Shown here: piece by piece, positions 33,274 to 44,285 of the stretch
Layout: every line of letters begins with the position of its first letter
Numbering within the stretch: the first letter of the stretch is position 1
Source: Rhodococcus ruber
GTDB lineage: Bacteria > Actinomycetota > Actinomycetes > Mycobacteriales > Mycobacteriaceae
DNA length: 64,000 nt
NCBI RefSeq assembly: GCF_027270735.1
Contig: NZ_JAPWIJ010000002.1
Span: 1 to 64,000 of the forward strand
Direction: 5' to 3'
The notes under the pieces: model-generated
The model's input: the letters and a program-made list of their open reading frames with translations, nothing else
Database searches by the model: none
What the model was told of the DNA's origin: nothing
Program-made: the position numbers and the translations under genes

Positions 33274-34842
33274 TCAAGGGCGACTGAGAGCGCTCACATT
33301 TGCGTCGTTGGCCACCGGCTGCCCGGCCGCCGACGCCAGTAGACCCTCGAGAACGTGCTTGCCGAGCGCATTGTCGGCGGGCAGATCGATCGGGTACTTA
33401 CCGGTGAAACATGCTGCACACAACCGTGATTCGGGCTGCTCGGACGCCGCGATCATGCCGTCGATGGAGATGTACCCCAGCGAATCGGCACCGATGGCCT
33501 GGCGAACGCCTTCGAGAATCCCATCCTCCGAGTCGACGCCGTTGGCGATCAGCTCTGCGGGAGAAGCGAAGTCGATGCCGTAGAAGCACGGCCACCGCAC
33601 CGGCGGGGACGCGATTCTCACATGGATTTCGAGTGCACCGGCTTCTCTCAGCATCCTGATCAGCGCACGCTGGGTGTTGCCGCGGACGATCGAATCATCC
33701 ACCACCACCAGCCTTTTGCCCCGAATGACCTCTTTGAGTGGATTGAGTTTGAGCCGGATGCCGAGCTGACGAATGGTCTGCGACGGCTGAATGAACGTGC
33801 GGCCCACGTAAGCGTTCTTCATCAGCCCTTGGCCGTAGGGAATTCCCGATCCCTGCGCAAAGCCGATTGCCGCAGGCGTACCGGACTCGGGCACCGGAAT
33901 CACGAGGTCACCCTCGGCCGGGTGTTCCTTGGCGAGACGCCGACCGATCTCGACCCGGGTGGAGTTGACCGATCGGCCACCGATCACGCTGTCGGGACGC
34001 GCAAGGTAGACGTACTCGAACACGCAACCCTTGGGCTCGGGGGACGCGAAACGCGAGGACCGAACGCCGTCGGCATCGATCGCGAGCAGCTCGCCCGGCT
34101 CGATATCGCGAACGAACGCGGCACCGACGATGTCGAGCGCGGAGGTCTCGCTGGCAACCACCCAGCCGCGGTCGAGACGGCCGAGGCACAGCGGGCGCAC
34201 ACCGTGCGGATCACGGGCAGCGTAGAGCGTGTGCTCGTCCATGAAGGTGAGGCAGAACGCGCCTTTCAACTGTGGCAGCAGTTCCATCGCGGCCTGCTCG
34301 ATGGTGCAATCGGCGGCCTTGTGTGCCAGCAGCGCCGTCACCACGTCGGAATCCGACGTGCCGTTGCCCTGCAACCGATCGTTGATCAGGCCCGCATCTC
34401 GAGCCTTGGAGGCGAGCTCGGCGAAGTTCACGAGATTTCCGTTGTGGCCGAGCGCAATCCCGGTACCCGCAGTGGTGGTACGGAAGATCGGCTGAGCGTT
34501 CTCCCACGTCACCGAACCGCTGGTGGAGTAGCGGCAGTGTCCGATGGCGACATGCCCGGGCATTGCCCCCAGCGTCTGCTCGTCGAACACCTGGCTGACG
34601 AGGCCCAGATCCTTGAACACCAACACCTGCGAGCCGTCGGACACTGCGATTCCGGCAGCTTCTTGACCGCGGTGCTGCAGCGCATAGAGGCCGTAATAAG
34701 AGAGCTTGGCCACATCCTCGCCCGGTGCCCATACTCCGAACACTCCGCACTCTTCGCGCGGCTCGTTCTCCGGTTCGTCGAGAGGTTTGCTTACCAGAAG
34801 GTTCGGACTGTCGACCGACAAATCGGCGTTGGTCACGGGCAA
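33274..34842 (-). CDS. purF: Amidophosphoribosyltransferase
   Basis: PurF makes 5-phosphoribosylamine from PRPP and glutamine, the committed step of purine synthesis. The 522 residues include a 31-residue propeptide removed to expose the catalytic Cys32 (EECGVFGVW), glutaminase-domain motifs (ALQHRGQEAAGIAVSDG, HCRYSTSG) and the PRPP-binding loop VVVDDSIVRGNTQ. CAACF and other C-terminal Cys fit the Fe-S form found in Bacillus-type enzymes. A GC-rich inverted repeat GGCCGTG/CACGGCC (34868-34897) lies just upstream of its start. Confidence 0.97.
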   Translation of the reverse strand: MPVTNADLSVDSPNLLVSKPLDEPENEPREECGVFGVWAPGEDVAKLSYYGLYALQHRGQEAAGIAVSDGSQVLVFKDLGLVSQVFDEQTLGAMPGHVAIGHCRYSTSGSVTWENAQPIFRTTTAGTGIALGHNGNLVNFAELASKARDAGLINDRLQGNGTSDSDVVTALLAHKAADCTIEQAAMELLPQLKGAFCLTFMDEHTLYAARDPHGVRPLCLGRLDRGWVVASETSALDIVGAAFVRDIEPGELLAIDADGVRSSRFASPEPKGCVFEYVYLARPDSVIGGRSVNSTRVEIGRRLAKEHPAEGDLVIPVPESGTPAAIGFAQGSGIPYGQGLMKNAYVGRTFIQPSQTIRQLGIRLKLNPLKEVIRGKRLVVVDDSIVRGNTQRALIRMLREAGALEIHVRIASPPVRWPCFYGIDFASPAELIANGVDSEDGILEGVRQAIGADSLGYISIDGMIAASEQPESRLCAACFTGKYPIDLPADNALGKHVLEGLLASAAGQPVANDANVSALSRP

Positions 34843-34960
34843 TGCTCCCTTGGGGGACGGGGCGGGGGGCCGTGCCTGAGTCTACGGGCACACGGCCGGA
34901 GTCAACGCATCGTGTGGACGGGAGATTCCCACCAGATGAACGAGTGTCCGATTCGCACCG

Positions 34961-35347
34961 TCATTTGATGGACAGCAACGGCAGCCAACGGCCCACTTCG
35001 GCTGCCCGGCTACCGGACGCATCGATGGAACCGTCGGCGAGGGCTTCGGCGAAATCCCGGGTTCCGGTCACCACCTGCAGCCACGTCAGAGCATCGGTTT
35101 CGACCACGTTCGGTGGAGTTCCGCGAGTGTGACGAGGTCCGACGATGCACTGCACCGCAACGAACGGCGGTACGCGCACCTCCACCGAAGATCCGGGCGC
35201 ATTCTGGCCGAGTGTTCTGGCGGTGGTGCGCACTGCCGCGGCAATCTGTGCGCGAGCCGGTTTGTCCGCCTCACCCTTGATCCACTCCCCGACCGCCAGA
35301 ACTGCGTCGCGTACCTCGGCGGGGCTGACTTCCTTGTGCGGTGGCAT
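34961..35347 (-). CDS. Sterol-carrier-protein-like small protein
   Basis: A 128-residue cytoplasmic protein; the segment SSVEVRVPPFVAVQCIVGPRHTRGTPPNVVETDALTWLQVVTGT resembles the bacterial SCP-like family encoded beside purF in mycobacteria (Rv0807, similar length). Ligand and role are unknown. It starts two bases after the CPBP-protein stop and is followed by purF after 118 bases. Confidence 0.8.
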   Translation of the reverse strand: MPPHKEVSPAEVRDAVLAVGEWIKGEADKPARAQIAAAVRTTARTLGQNAPGSSVEVRVPPFVAVQCIVGPRHTRGTPPNVVETDALTWLQVVTGTRDFAEALADGSIDASGSRAAEVGRWLPLLSIK

Positions 35348-35349
35348 TG

Positions 35350-35940
35350 CTACCGACTCCTGTCGTTCGCAGCGAGATGCGCCAGCACTGCGCCGCTCGC
35401 GTTGAGGAAGTAGTGCAACAGCGCCGGGGCGAGCATGCTCCCACTGCGGGCCCTCAGCCATGAGAAGACAACACCGGCCGCAGCCGTCGCCACTACCGTT
35501 CCGATCACGGTGTCGCCTGCAGCGCGGGCCGGGTGAATGTGCCACAGGCCGAAGAAAATCGGTGACAGGGCCGGCGAGGCGGCGTCGAGCACACCGCGAA
35601 ACAGCAACTCCTCGGTGAGCACCGTTCCCACTGGTATTCGAAACAGCACCCACTCGGCCAGCTCGTCCTCGGACGGCCGGACCCGGCGTCGCAACGACGG
35701 AATCGCGGCGACAACGGCAGATCCGAGGACGGGAATCGCCGACGCCGCAGCGCCCCACTTCAGACCGGCAGCAGAGTTGCGCAGACCGAGCTCGTCCGCG
35801 CTCGTTCGAGACAGTGCAGCCACACCGACTGCGAACGAGGCGTTGGCCACCGCTCGCGCACGGGCATCGAGACCGAGCGCGGGAAGGATGTAGGTACTCC
35901 ACGCCGTCGTCGCCAGTCCGGTTGTCAGAGCGGTTCTCAC
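35350..35940 (-). CDS. CPBP family intramembrane metalloprotease
   Basis: A 196-residue membrane protein with the CAAX-protease/bacteriocin-processing motifs: EELLFRGVL (EExxxR), FFGLWH (FxxxH) and LLHYFLN (HxxxN) in predicted membrane helices. GTG at 35940 overlaps the stop of the hydrolase gene by four bases. The substrate is unknown; CPBP proteins process peptides or prenylated proteins, or act in self-immunity. Confidence 0.9.
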   Translation of the reverse strand: MRTALTTGLATTAWSTYILPALGLDARARAVANASFAVGVAALSRTSADELGLRNSAAGLKWGAAASAIPVLGSAVVAAIPSLRRRVRPSEDELAEWVLFRIPVGTVLTEELLFRGVLDAASPALSPIFFGLWHIHPARAAGDTVIGTVVATAAAGVVFSWLRARSGSMLAPALLHYFLNASGAVLAHLAANDRSR

Positions 35941-37760
35941 TTCTCGGGACCGTCTCGCCCGGCGAATTGCTCCATGACTCCGCGGACTCGTTCGGTGTCG
36001 CGGTCGGTCCAGCCCTCGGGTGCGGCGACGGCAACCCAGCCGTCGAGCACCAGGGTGCCGTAGTTGTGGCCGTGTCCGTCGGGGACGCCCGCAGCGTTCG
36101 TCAGGTCGGCTGCCACTTGCCAGAACGTGACGACCGGGAACCATCGCATACTCGGCAGCCGGTCCGGCCCCGGTGGTTCGGAAAGCCAGTCGGGCCGCTC
36201 GAAGAGCAGATCCGGCGACCACCAGACCACCGGGTCCGAGGCATGCTGGACGTACAGGATCCGCGGTGCGTACCACGGCTGGTCCTCCGGCGGGATGCCC
36301 GACGAGTTGTCGGCGAAGCGAACCGTCAGGCCCTCGGAGTAGACCGGCCGAACCTCGGGACTGCCCGGGTCGCGTCGGCTGACGAACTGACTCCAGATGC
36401 GGTTGTTGTTCGGCGGTCCCACCCACAGGACTCCGTCGGTGACGGCCCTGATGTCCGCCAAACCGTCGAAAGCACCCTCCCCGGCTTGAGTCCCGAGGCT
36501 CTCGCCGTAGACGTAGAACTTGGGGCGGGTGGCCTCCGGCTCCTGCAGCCAGCGATCGTGAACCTTGTCGATGAGCGCTTTGCCTGCCTGAGCCGCCTTG
36601 TCGCCCTCGGCGATGAACGAGATCCAGCTGGGCAGATACGAATACTGAGATGCGACGGTCGCGACATCGCCGTCGAACATGAGCTCTTCCGCTTCGATGG
36701 CGGTGGGATTGACCCACCCGGTGCCCGTCGTCGGAACGACGATCAGGGCCTGCCGCTGGAAGGCCCCGGTGCGTTCGAGTTCGGCGACCACGATGTCGAG
36801 TCGTTCGTCCTGGGTCTCCGCGGTTTCCAATCCTGCGTATGCCCGAATCGGCTCGAGACTCGGGCGGCCCGTGGCCCGTTCCATCTCGTCGGCGCGGAGA
36901 CCGCTGGAAACGAAGTTACGACCCTCGAATCCCAGGGTGTCCCAGGGAGCCAACGAGTTCGGGCTGCCGGATCGCTCGTCGGCGACAGGTTGTTCTGCCC
37001 CGTCCCGAGTTTCGTCGTTCTGCAGACTGAATGCCGAGTTGGTGACCGCCGAGACCGCACGTAGCAGCACGCCCTGAACCAGTGCGACGGAGAGCACGAC
37101 GAGGAGGACGACTCCGAGCGCATTGGCCACTTCCCGTGGCATCTTCACCACGCGGTTGATCTGGCGGGCCAGCAGTCGAACGACGTCGCGCAACACCCGC
37201 CACAGCGAAATCAGCAGTGCCGCAATGGCGATGCTGAGTGCCCCGGTTCGTAAATAACCCGTTGTGGTGGTGCCCTCCGCGTCCATCAGTGCAGCGAGCT
37301 CACGCTGCCATTCCGCCGAGATGGCCAGCATGATCATCGACACCGCGACAGCCACGACCGGCACAGCGATCTTGACGGCGCGATCGACCGCGCGCGGCAA
37401 CGGCCACCACGATCGGGACGACAACCACCACCGCGTCACCGCCCATCCGACCGCCACACCGAACGCGTAGCCGATGGCCGAATTGATACCGCCGATGATG
37501 CCCTGGAACAGCCAGCCGCGCGGGAGCAGCGACGGAGTCAGCGACCAGCAGAAGAACAACGCGCTGAACGCGATTCCGGTGAAGTCGAGGCGCAGCAGGC
37601 CCCACGCCCACATGACGAATGGATGCTTGTCGGGCGAAGGGACCGAGAATTCCAGGGTCGGCAGGTGGTACCGATGATGCTGATCCTGCTCGAGTGCGGC
37701 GTCGAGTTCTCTGTCGTGCCGCTCCGATGCCTGTTCCCCGACCGATGTCTGTCCCCCCAC
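35937..37760 (-). CDS. Membrane alpha/beta-hydrolase (PF10081-type)
   Basis: A 607-residue protein with an N-terminal membrane domain of about five helices (from about residue 55 to 250) and a C-terminal alpha/beta-hydrolase domain. The nucleophile elbow is FYVYGESLGTQAGEGAF, with Ser in GESLG, and a late His lies in DGHGHNYG. Mycobacterial members (Rv1069c-type) are uncharacterised. It starts five bases after the purL stop at a GTG that is close to a GAGG site, so the exact start is not certain. It forms an operon with the CPBP protease and SCP-like genes. Confidence 0.85.
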   Translation of the reverse strand: MGGQTSVGEQASERHDRELDAALEQDQHHRYHLPTLEFSVPSPDKHPFVMWAWGLLRLDFTGIAFSALFFCWSLTPSLLPRGWLFQGIIGGINSAIGYAFGVAVGWAVTRWWLSSRSWWPLPRAVDRAVKIAVPVVAVAVSMIMLAISAEWQRELAALMDAEGTTTTGYLRTGALSIAIAALLISLWRVLRDVVRLLARQINRVVKMPREVANALGVVLLVVLSVALVQGVLLRAVSAVTNSAFSLQNDETRDGAEQPVADERSGSPNSLAPWDTLGFEGRNFVSSGLRADEMERATGRPSLEPIRAYAGLETAETQDERLDIVVAELERTGAFQRQALIVVPTTGTGWVNPTAIEAEELMFDGDVATVASQYSYLPSWISFIAEGDKAAQAGKALIDKVHDRWLQEPEATRPKFYVYGESLGTQAGEGAFDGLADIRAVTDGVLWVGPPNNNRIWSQFVSRRDPGSPEVRPVYSEGLTVRFADNSSGIPPEDQPWYAPRILYVQHASDPVVWWSPDLLFERPDWLSEPPGPDRLPSMRWFPVVTFWQVAADLTNAAGVPDGHGHNYGTLVLDGWVAVAAPEGWTDRDTERVRGVMEQFAGRDGPEK

Positions 37761-37765
37761 CTCGG

Positions 37766-40057
<2,292 letters not shown>

Positions 40058-40098
40058 GAGGAATAGGTCCCTTCGATGGAGCGAAATGCCAGGGAGAG

Positions 40099-40106
40099 TC
40101 TATAAG
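40099..40106. promoter_or_regulatory. Overlapping divergent -10 elements (purL / phosphorylase)
   Basis: TATAAG (40101-40106) on the plus strand overlaps TATAGA (40104-40099) on the minus strand, so the nucleoside phosphorylase and purL promoters appear to compete for the same bases. Both hexamers are good matches; no -35 is clear. Confidence 0.45.
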
Positions 40107-40160
40107 GTGCCACCGACATCTACGGCATCGGACGTATCGGCCTCGTGCGAACATCACCTG

Positions 40161-40925
40161 ATGGACATCGCACTGACCGAGGACGATCTGGACGAAACGG
40201 GCGTCATCGACCCGTCGATGGTGGCCAAGGGAGTCGACGTACCGCCGAAGGCCGTCGTCTGTTTCTTCGCCGAGGTGATCGAGAGCATCTGCGCGAAAGG
40301 CGACGCCCGAGTGGTGTCGGTCATGCGCTCCGAGCACGGCGAACACCCCGTTTACGAGATCGAACGGAACGGACAGAAACTTGCCGTCTTCCATCCCGGC
40401 GTCGGAGCGCCACTGGCCGCACTGTTCCTCGAAGAAGCCATCGCGATGGGATGCACGCAGTTCGTGGCCGTCGGCGGTGCCGGGGCCCTGTCCGACGATC
40501 TGGGCATGGGACACGTGATGGTGGTCGACAGCGCGCTGCGTGACGAAGGGACCTCGTTCCACTACCTACCGCCGGGACGGGTGGTCGACGCCGATCCGGC
40601 AGGTGTCGCCGTACTCCAGTCGGTACTCACCGATGCCGGAATAGACTTCGTCACCGGCCGCTCCTGGACCACCGATGCGCTCTACCGCGAGACCCGTGCC
40701 CGGGTTTCCCGCCGCGTCGACGAGGGCTGCCGAACGGTCGACATGGAGGCCTCGGCCTTCTGCGCGGTGGCCCGATTCCGCGGAGTGCGATTCGCACAAC
40801 TGCTGTACGCAGGAGACTCCCTGGCCGCCGACTGGGACCACCGCGGCTGGACCAAGGCGACGACAGTGCGCGAACAGTTGTTCTGGCTCGCGGCGGATGC
40901 GTGCCTGCAACTCGATCCGGTCTAG
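40161..40925 (+). CDS. Nucleoside phosphorylase (purine/uridine phosphorylase superfamily)
   Basis: A 254-residue protein of the PNP/UDP superfamily, cleaving a nucleoside with phosphate to base and ribose-1-phosphate. It has GVGAPLAALFLEEAIAMGCTQFVAVGGAGAL and the late VDMEASAFCAVARFRGV segment (ribose-binding Met-Glu), both family hallmarks. Exact substrate is not clear. It is divergent from purL, fitting a purine salvage role. The ATG at 40161 lacks a ribosome site; an in-frame GTG at 40107 with GGGAGAG upstream is an alternative (272 residues). Confidence 0.85.
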   Translation: MDIALTEDDLDETGVIDPSMVAKGVDVPPKAVVCFFAEVIESICAKGDARVVSVMRSEHGEHPVYEIERNGQKLAVFHPGVGAPLAALFLEEAIAMGCTQFVAVGGAGALSDDLGMGHVMVVDSALRDEGTSFHYLPPGRVVDADPAGVAVLQSVLTDAGIDFVTGRSWTTDALYRETRARVSRRVDEGCRTVDMEASAFCAVARFRGVRFAQLLYAGDSLAADWDHRGWTKATTVREQLFWLAADACLQLDPV

Positions 40926-40952
40926 GTCGCTGGGGCGTCGGGTAGCCCTGAG

Positions 40953-40982
40953 ATCTCGCAAACGCGCGCGCGTTTGCGAGAT
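40953..40982. repeat. 30-base perfect palindrome, first of a GC-palindrome cluster
   Basis: The sequence from 40953 to 40982 equals its own reverse complement, with the core CAAACGCGCGCGCGTTTG. It lies 27 bases after the phosphorylase stop in a convergent gap, so it could form a hairpin at both mRNA ends, though there is no T-run. Confidence 0.85.
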
Positions 40983-41018
40983 GCGAGCGGAATAGCCCAC
41001 GAATCCACGCGCACCTGA

Positions 41019-41089
41019 CAAATGCGCGCGCGTTTGCAGCTGCCGAACGATGATCGGCGTCACGTGGCGGGATTCAGCGCGCGCGTTTG
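41019..41089. repeat. Second and third copies of the GC-palindrome core
   Basis: CAAATGCGCGCGCGTTTG at 41019-41036 differs from the first core by one base. A third, half-degenerate copy ends GCGCGCGCGTTTGC at 41077-41090. Centres are about 60 and 53 bases apart. The aminopeptidase stop is at 41105. Confidence 0.7.
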
Positions 41090-41104
41090 CGACTGGCTGA
41101 ACGG

Positions 41105-42415
41105 CTACTGCGCGGGGGCGAGGAAAGCCGCCAACGCGTCGGCGTATGCCTTCACGTCGGTAGCACCCATCAACTCTCGCGACGAGTGCATGGCCAGCTG
41201 CGCTGCGCCGACGTCCACCGTCGACAACCCGGTGCGCGACGCGGTGATCGGCCCGATGGTCGATCCGCAGGGCAGATCGGCGCGATGCACATAGCGCTGC
41301 AAGGGAACTCCGGCTTGATCGCAGGCGAGCGCGAATGCACCTGCGCCCGCGGAATCCGTTGCATAACGTAGGTTCTGATTGACCTTGAGCACCGGTCCCC
41401 CACCGAGTTCGATGCGATGTGCGGGCTCGTGCCGATCCGGGTAGTTGGGGTGCGTCGCGTGCGCCATATCGCCTGAAGCACAGATGGATCCGGCCATCGT
41501 GCGCAGGAATTCCTCACGCCCACCGCCTCTTCCCAGCACAATACGCTCGAGCACGGTGTTCAGCAGATCCGAGAACGCACCGCGATCGGACATGCTGCCG
41601 ACTTCCTCGTGATCGAACAGGGCCAGCACCGGAGTCACATCGGTCGGATTCTCCACTGCGGCAAGCAAAGCCTGAGTTCCGGCGTAGCAGGTGCCCTGAT
41701 TGTCCAGACGCGGCGCACTGACCAACTCCGACTCGACGCCAACGACGGCACTGGGCGCGAGATCGTGCGTCATCAACTCCCAACCCAGTACCGCGGCCGG
41801 GTCGACGCCTTCTCGCTCGGCGACGTAGGCGATGAACGACTTCGGTGAATTGCCCACGCCCCAAATGGCATTGACATGTCGCTGGGGGTCGAGGGTGACG
41901 CCCTTGCGGTCCTCGGACAGGTGGATCGCCAGCTGAGGAACTCGCAGGATCGGCTCGTCCACCTTGACCAACACTTCGCGGGCAGTGTTACCGTCGCGCA
42001 CACTCAGCCGGCCGGAGATGCCCAGATCGCGGTCGAGCCAGGAGTTGAGCCACGCGCCGCCGTACGGTTCGAGACCCACCATCTGCCAGCCCGCCGATTG
42101 CAGATCGGGATGCTGCTTCACGCGGAGGTTGGGGCTGTCGGTGTGCCCGCCGACGATGCGGAAGGGGCCATCAGGAGTGGAGCCTGCGGAACGACCCGAA
42201 TTACTGCTCTCGGTACTCCAGGCGACGAGTGAACCGCCGCGGATCAAGTAGTAGCGACCCGGTTCGATCGGCCAAGCGTCGATCTCGTCGAGCCGAACGA
42301 AACCGGCCTCCTCGAGCTGCACCGAGACCGTGTTGCAGACGTGGAACGGCGACGGCGAGACGTCGACGAAGTTGCAGAGACCGATTGCAGAAGCGTTGGA
42401 CGGCATGGGAACCAT
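41105..42415 (-). CDS. apeB: M18 family aminopeptidase
   Basis: A zinc aminopeptidase of the aspartyl aminopeptidase (M18) family, releasing N-terminal residues from peptides in the cytoplasm. The 436 residues have [13 protein letters not shown] (first metal ligands His, Asp), the [16 protein letters not shown] motif and late His in AMHSSREL. A loop of about 12 extra residues ([15 protein letters not shown]) precedes GGHTDS and is encoded by a dispersed repeat. ATG 42415 chosen; ATG 42406 is possible. The position matches Rv0800 (pepC) in mycobacteria. Confidence 0.93.
   Translation of the reverse strand: MVPMPSNASAIGLCNFVDVSPSPFHVCNTVSVQLEEAGFVRLDEIDAWPIEPGRYYLIRGGSLVAWSTESSNSGRSAGSTPDGPFRIVGGHTDSPNLRVKQHPDLQSAGWQMVGLEPYGGAWLNSWLDRDLGISGRLSVRDGNTAREVLVKVDEPILRVPQLAIHLSEDRKGVTLDPQRHVNAIWGVGNSPKSFIAYVAEREGVDPAAVLGWELMTHDLAPSAVVGVESELVSAPRLDNQGTCYAGTQALLAAVENPTDVTPVLALFDHEEVGSMSDRGAFSDLLNTVLERIVLGRGGGREEFLRTMAGSICASGDMAHATHPNYPDRHEPAHRIELGGGPVLKVNQNLRYATDSAGAGAFALACDQAGVPLQRYVHRADLPCGSTIGPITASRTGLSTVDVGAAQLAMHSSRELMGATDVKAYADALAAFLAPAQ
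42174..42197. repeat. 24-base dispersed repeat, copy B (inside apeB)
   Basis: Differs at one base from 16699-16722. On the coding strand it is read as GRSAGSTP, a different frame from the copy in cydC, and lies in a surface-loop insertion before the first metal-ligand motif. Confidence 0.75.
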
Positions 42416-42471
42416 TGTGTCAGCCCCTGCGTCGAACGCACCAAGAGCACACACAGACTCGGGGGAGCATC

Positions 42472-43374
42472 ATGAAATTTCAATCCTTGCCGAATTACGG
42501 CGCAGTTCATGCAACGACATTCGCGATCGTCCGAATGAAGACCATCGAGGCGTTCCGACGGCGCGGGGTGACGGTTCACCGCGTGGATGCAACGACAGTG
42601 GCGGCGGGATCGGGCCCGCACTTTCCATTGGAGAACCTTTTCGCCCGGTGCTCGGGGGCTAGCAGATCGGCATGGGACAGCATCGTCGACGGCCATGTCG
42701 ACGTCATGATCGAGATGATGCGCGAAGCCGACCCGACGTTCATCACCTCGTTGTCGGACGACGAGTTCCAGTCGAGGTTGCGCGAGCGCATCGTCGCACC
42801 GTCCGCACTCGAAGCAATGACGGAATACGACTACTCGGTCCCGCTGCTCGACGCACCGGGCGCACCCAGACGTGTACTGAATCTGTCGTCTCCCAATCGA
42901 GCCCTGACACTGGCCGATCGGCATCTCGTCGGCCGAGACATGGACGCCGCCTGGGCTGCCGGCCGAAGAAACACCGCAGCGCTGAAGTTCGAGGACGGCC
43001 GACTCCTCAGCAGAAACAGCATCGACATCGAGGTCCTCAGCGGCGATTCGATCTACCTCGCGTCGAAGGTCGCCGACATGCCTACGCTGATCTCCACACA
43101 CCTCGGCGAGTGTCTGTACGGCGTAATGTTCGTAGTTCCCAATGCCTACGAGTTCATTTTTCACCGCCCGCGCAATGCCGACGTGGCGCTCGCAGCAGCA
43201 GCCGAGCTCGCCGATCTGGCGGATATGTTCAGTCGTGACACGCCGAGCCCACTGTCGCCGTCGGTGTTCTTCTGGCGAGACGGCGAGTACTGCCAGGTGT
43301 TCGACGGGATTTCGGTCGAGCCCACCGGCATCTTTGCGTCGACGTTGGCGGAGCTGCGAGCGTGTGCAGCATGA
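42472..43374 (+). CDS. Protein of unknown function, 300 residues
   Basis: A cytoplasmic protein without signal peptide or membrane helix, starting at an ATG with a GGGGGAG site. It has a mixed alpha/beta composition. Notable segments are GPHFPLENLFARCSGASRSAWDSIVDGHVD, RRVLNLSSPNRALTLADRHLVGRDMDAAWAAGRRN and GVMFVVPNAYEFIFHRP. I do not recognise a family. The gene is divergent from apeB and convergent with the small-gene cluster, and base composition resembles its neighbours. Confidence 0.85.
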   Translation: MKFQSLPNYGAVHATTFAIVRMKTIEAFRRRGVTVHRVDATTVAAGSGPHFPLENLFARCSGASRSAWDSIVDGHVDVMIEMMREADPTFITSLSDDEFQSRLRERIVAPSALEAMTEYDYSVPLLDAPGAPRRVLNLSSPNRALTLADRHLVGRDMDAAWAAGRRNTAALKFEDGRLLSRNSIDIEVLSGDSIYLASKVADMPTLISTHLGECLYGVMFVVPNAYEFIFHRPRNADVALAAAAELADLADMFSRDTPSPLSPSVFFWRDGEYCQVFDGISVEPTGIFASTLAELRACAA

Positions 43375-43400
43375 CTGCGCTCGTGTGCTGGTAGGACGCG

Positions 43401-43562
43401 CTATTCGGGCGGCGGGGTGGTAGGTCGACCCGCTGCGGCGTCACGGATCCACTGCGGCACCTCACGTCCGCTGCGTTCACGGATTGCGACCGATGCGCGA
43501 GCAGCCGCCGCGGCGACCTCCGGCCGTCCGACCTTCATCTTGCGTTCGTCCGTGGTCGTCAT
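43401..43562 (-). CDS. 53-residue basic protein
   Basis: Reading on the minus strand from the ATG at 43562 gives MTTTDERKMKVGRPE, an Ala-rich helix, IRERSGREVPQWIRDAAAG and a Pro-rich end, stopping TAG at 43401. Its ATG overlaps the stop of the upstream membrane-protein gene (ATGA), which supports translation. It has the look of a small cytoplasmic DNA- or RNA-associated or toxin-antitoxin-like protein, but no family is recognised. Confidence 0.65.
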   Translation of the reverse strand: MTTTDERKMKVGRPEVAAAAARASVAIRERSGREVPQWIRDAAAGRPTTPPPE

Positions 43563-43891
43563 CGCAGCTCCTCCAGCTCATCGCCTCGACTGTCAGTGTC
43601 CTCGTGTTCATCGGGTTGCGCCAGTGCATGCCGCAAGGCGCGATCGGCAAGGGCCACCAGGACATCCTGCTCCGTTCTGGTTATCAGCGGGGAGTCCGTA
43701 ACCGCCCCGTAGATATCCCACCCCAGGGCAGCTTCGGCGTCGTCCGTGCTCATTGTGTGGTCGAGGCACCAGGTGATCCGCTGCCAAGCCTGTGCGCGTT
43801 TGTCGGCGACGGTGCGCTGGCGGACGGTGAGCGCTACTCCGACGACGGCGAGGACGCCCACCACGAGAGTTACCCATGCTTGGGCAGGCAT
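43559..43891 (-). CDS. Small membrane protein, 110 residues
   Basis: An N-terminal membrane helix (WVTLVVGVLAVVGVALTV) is followed by a basic stop-transfer stretch (RQRTVADKRAQAW) and a soluble helical tail ending in an acidic cluster (DEHEDTDSRGDELEELR). No family is recognised. It lies seven bases after the VOC gene and overlaps the 53-residue gene, making a three-gene unit. Confidence 0.75.
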   Translation of the reverse strand: MPAQAWVTLVVGVLAVVGVALTVRQRTVADKRAQAWQRITWCLDHTMSTDDAEAALGWDIYGAVTDSPLITRTEQDVLVALADRALRHALAQPDEHEDTDSRGDELEELR

Positions 43892-43898
43892 CCGATGC

Positions 43899-44249
43899 TC
43901 AGTGCGACCCGGAAACGCAAAAAGCGTTGCCGTCGGGATCGCTCAGCGTCACCCAACGGAAGTCGCCCATGGTGTGTTGCGCAACTTCGCTCGCACCGGC
44001 CTCGACCAGCTGCGCAACCTCCGCGTCGAGGTCTTCCGTCGTCATGTCGAGGTGGATGCGATTCTTACCGGGCGTCGGATCCTCGACCTTCTGAAAGGCC
44101 ATTCGGTACGGGGCGGCAGCCAGTTCCACTACGTAGAACCAGCCGTCGTTCTCTTCCACGATAGTGCCGCCGACCTGCGTCGCCCACCAGTGCGCGAGCG
44201 GCCCCGGATCGGTGGTGTCGAACGTGATCATGCCCAACGTGAGTGTCAT
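43899..44249 (-). CDS. VOC family (glyoxalase-like) protein
   Basis: A 116-residue single VOC module starting MTLTLGMITFDTTDPGPLAHWWATQVGG and ending RWVTLSDPDGNAFCVS, typical of the glyoxalase/bleomycin-resistance fold. His and Glu residues in these positions (HWW, HLDM, D/E in SDPDG) could bind a metal. The substrate is unknown. It lies 36 bases after purQ on the same strand. Confidence 0.88.
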   Translation of the reverse strand: MTLTLGMITFDTTDPGPLAHWWATQVGGTIVEENDGWFYVVELAAAPYRMAFQKVEDPTPGKNRIHLDMTTEDLDAEVAQLVEAGASEVAQHTMGDFRWVTLSDPDGNAFCVSGSH

Positions 44250-44285
44250 GGCGGCACAATAACTCCGACCACCGACAGGTTGGGG

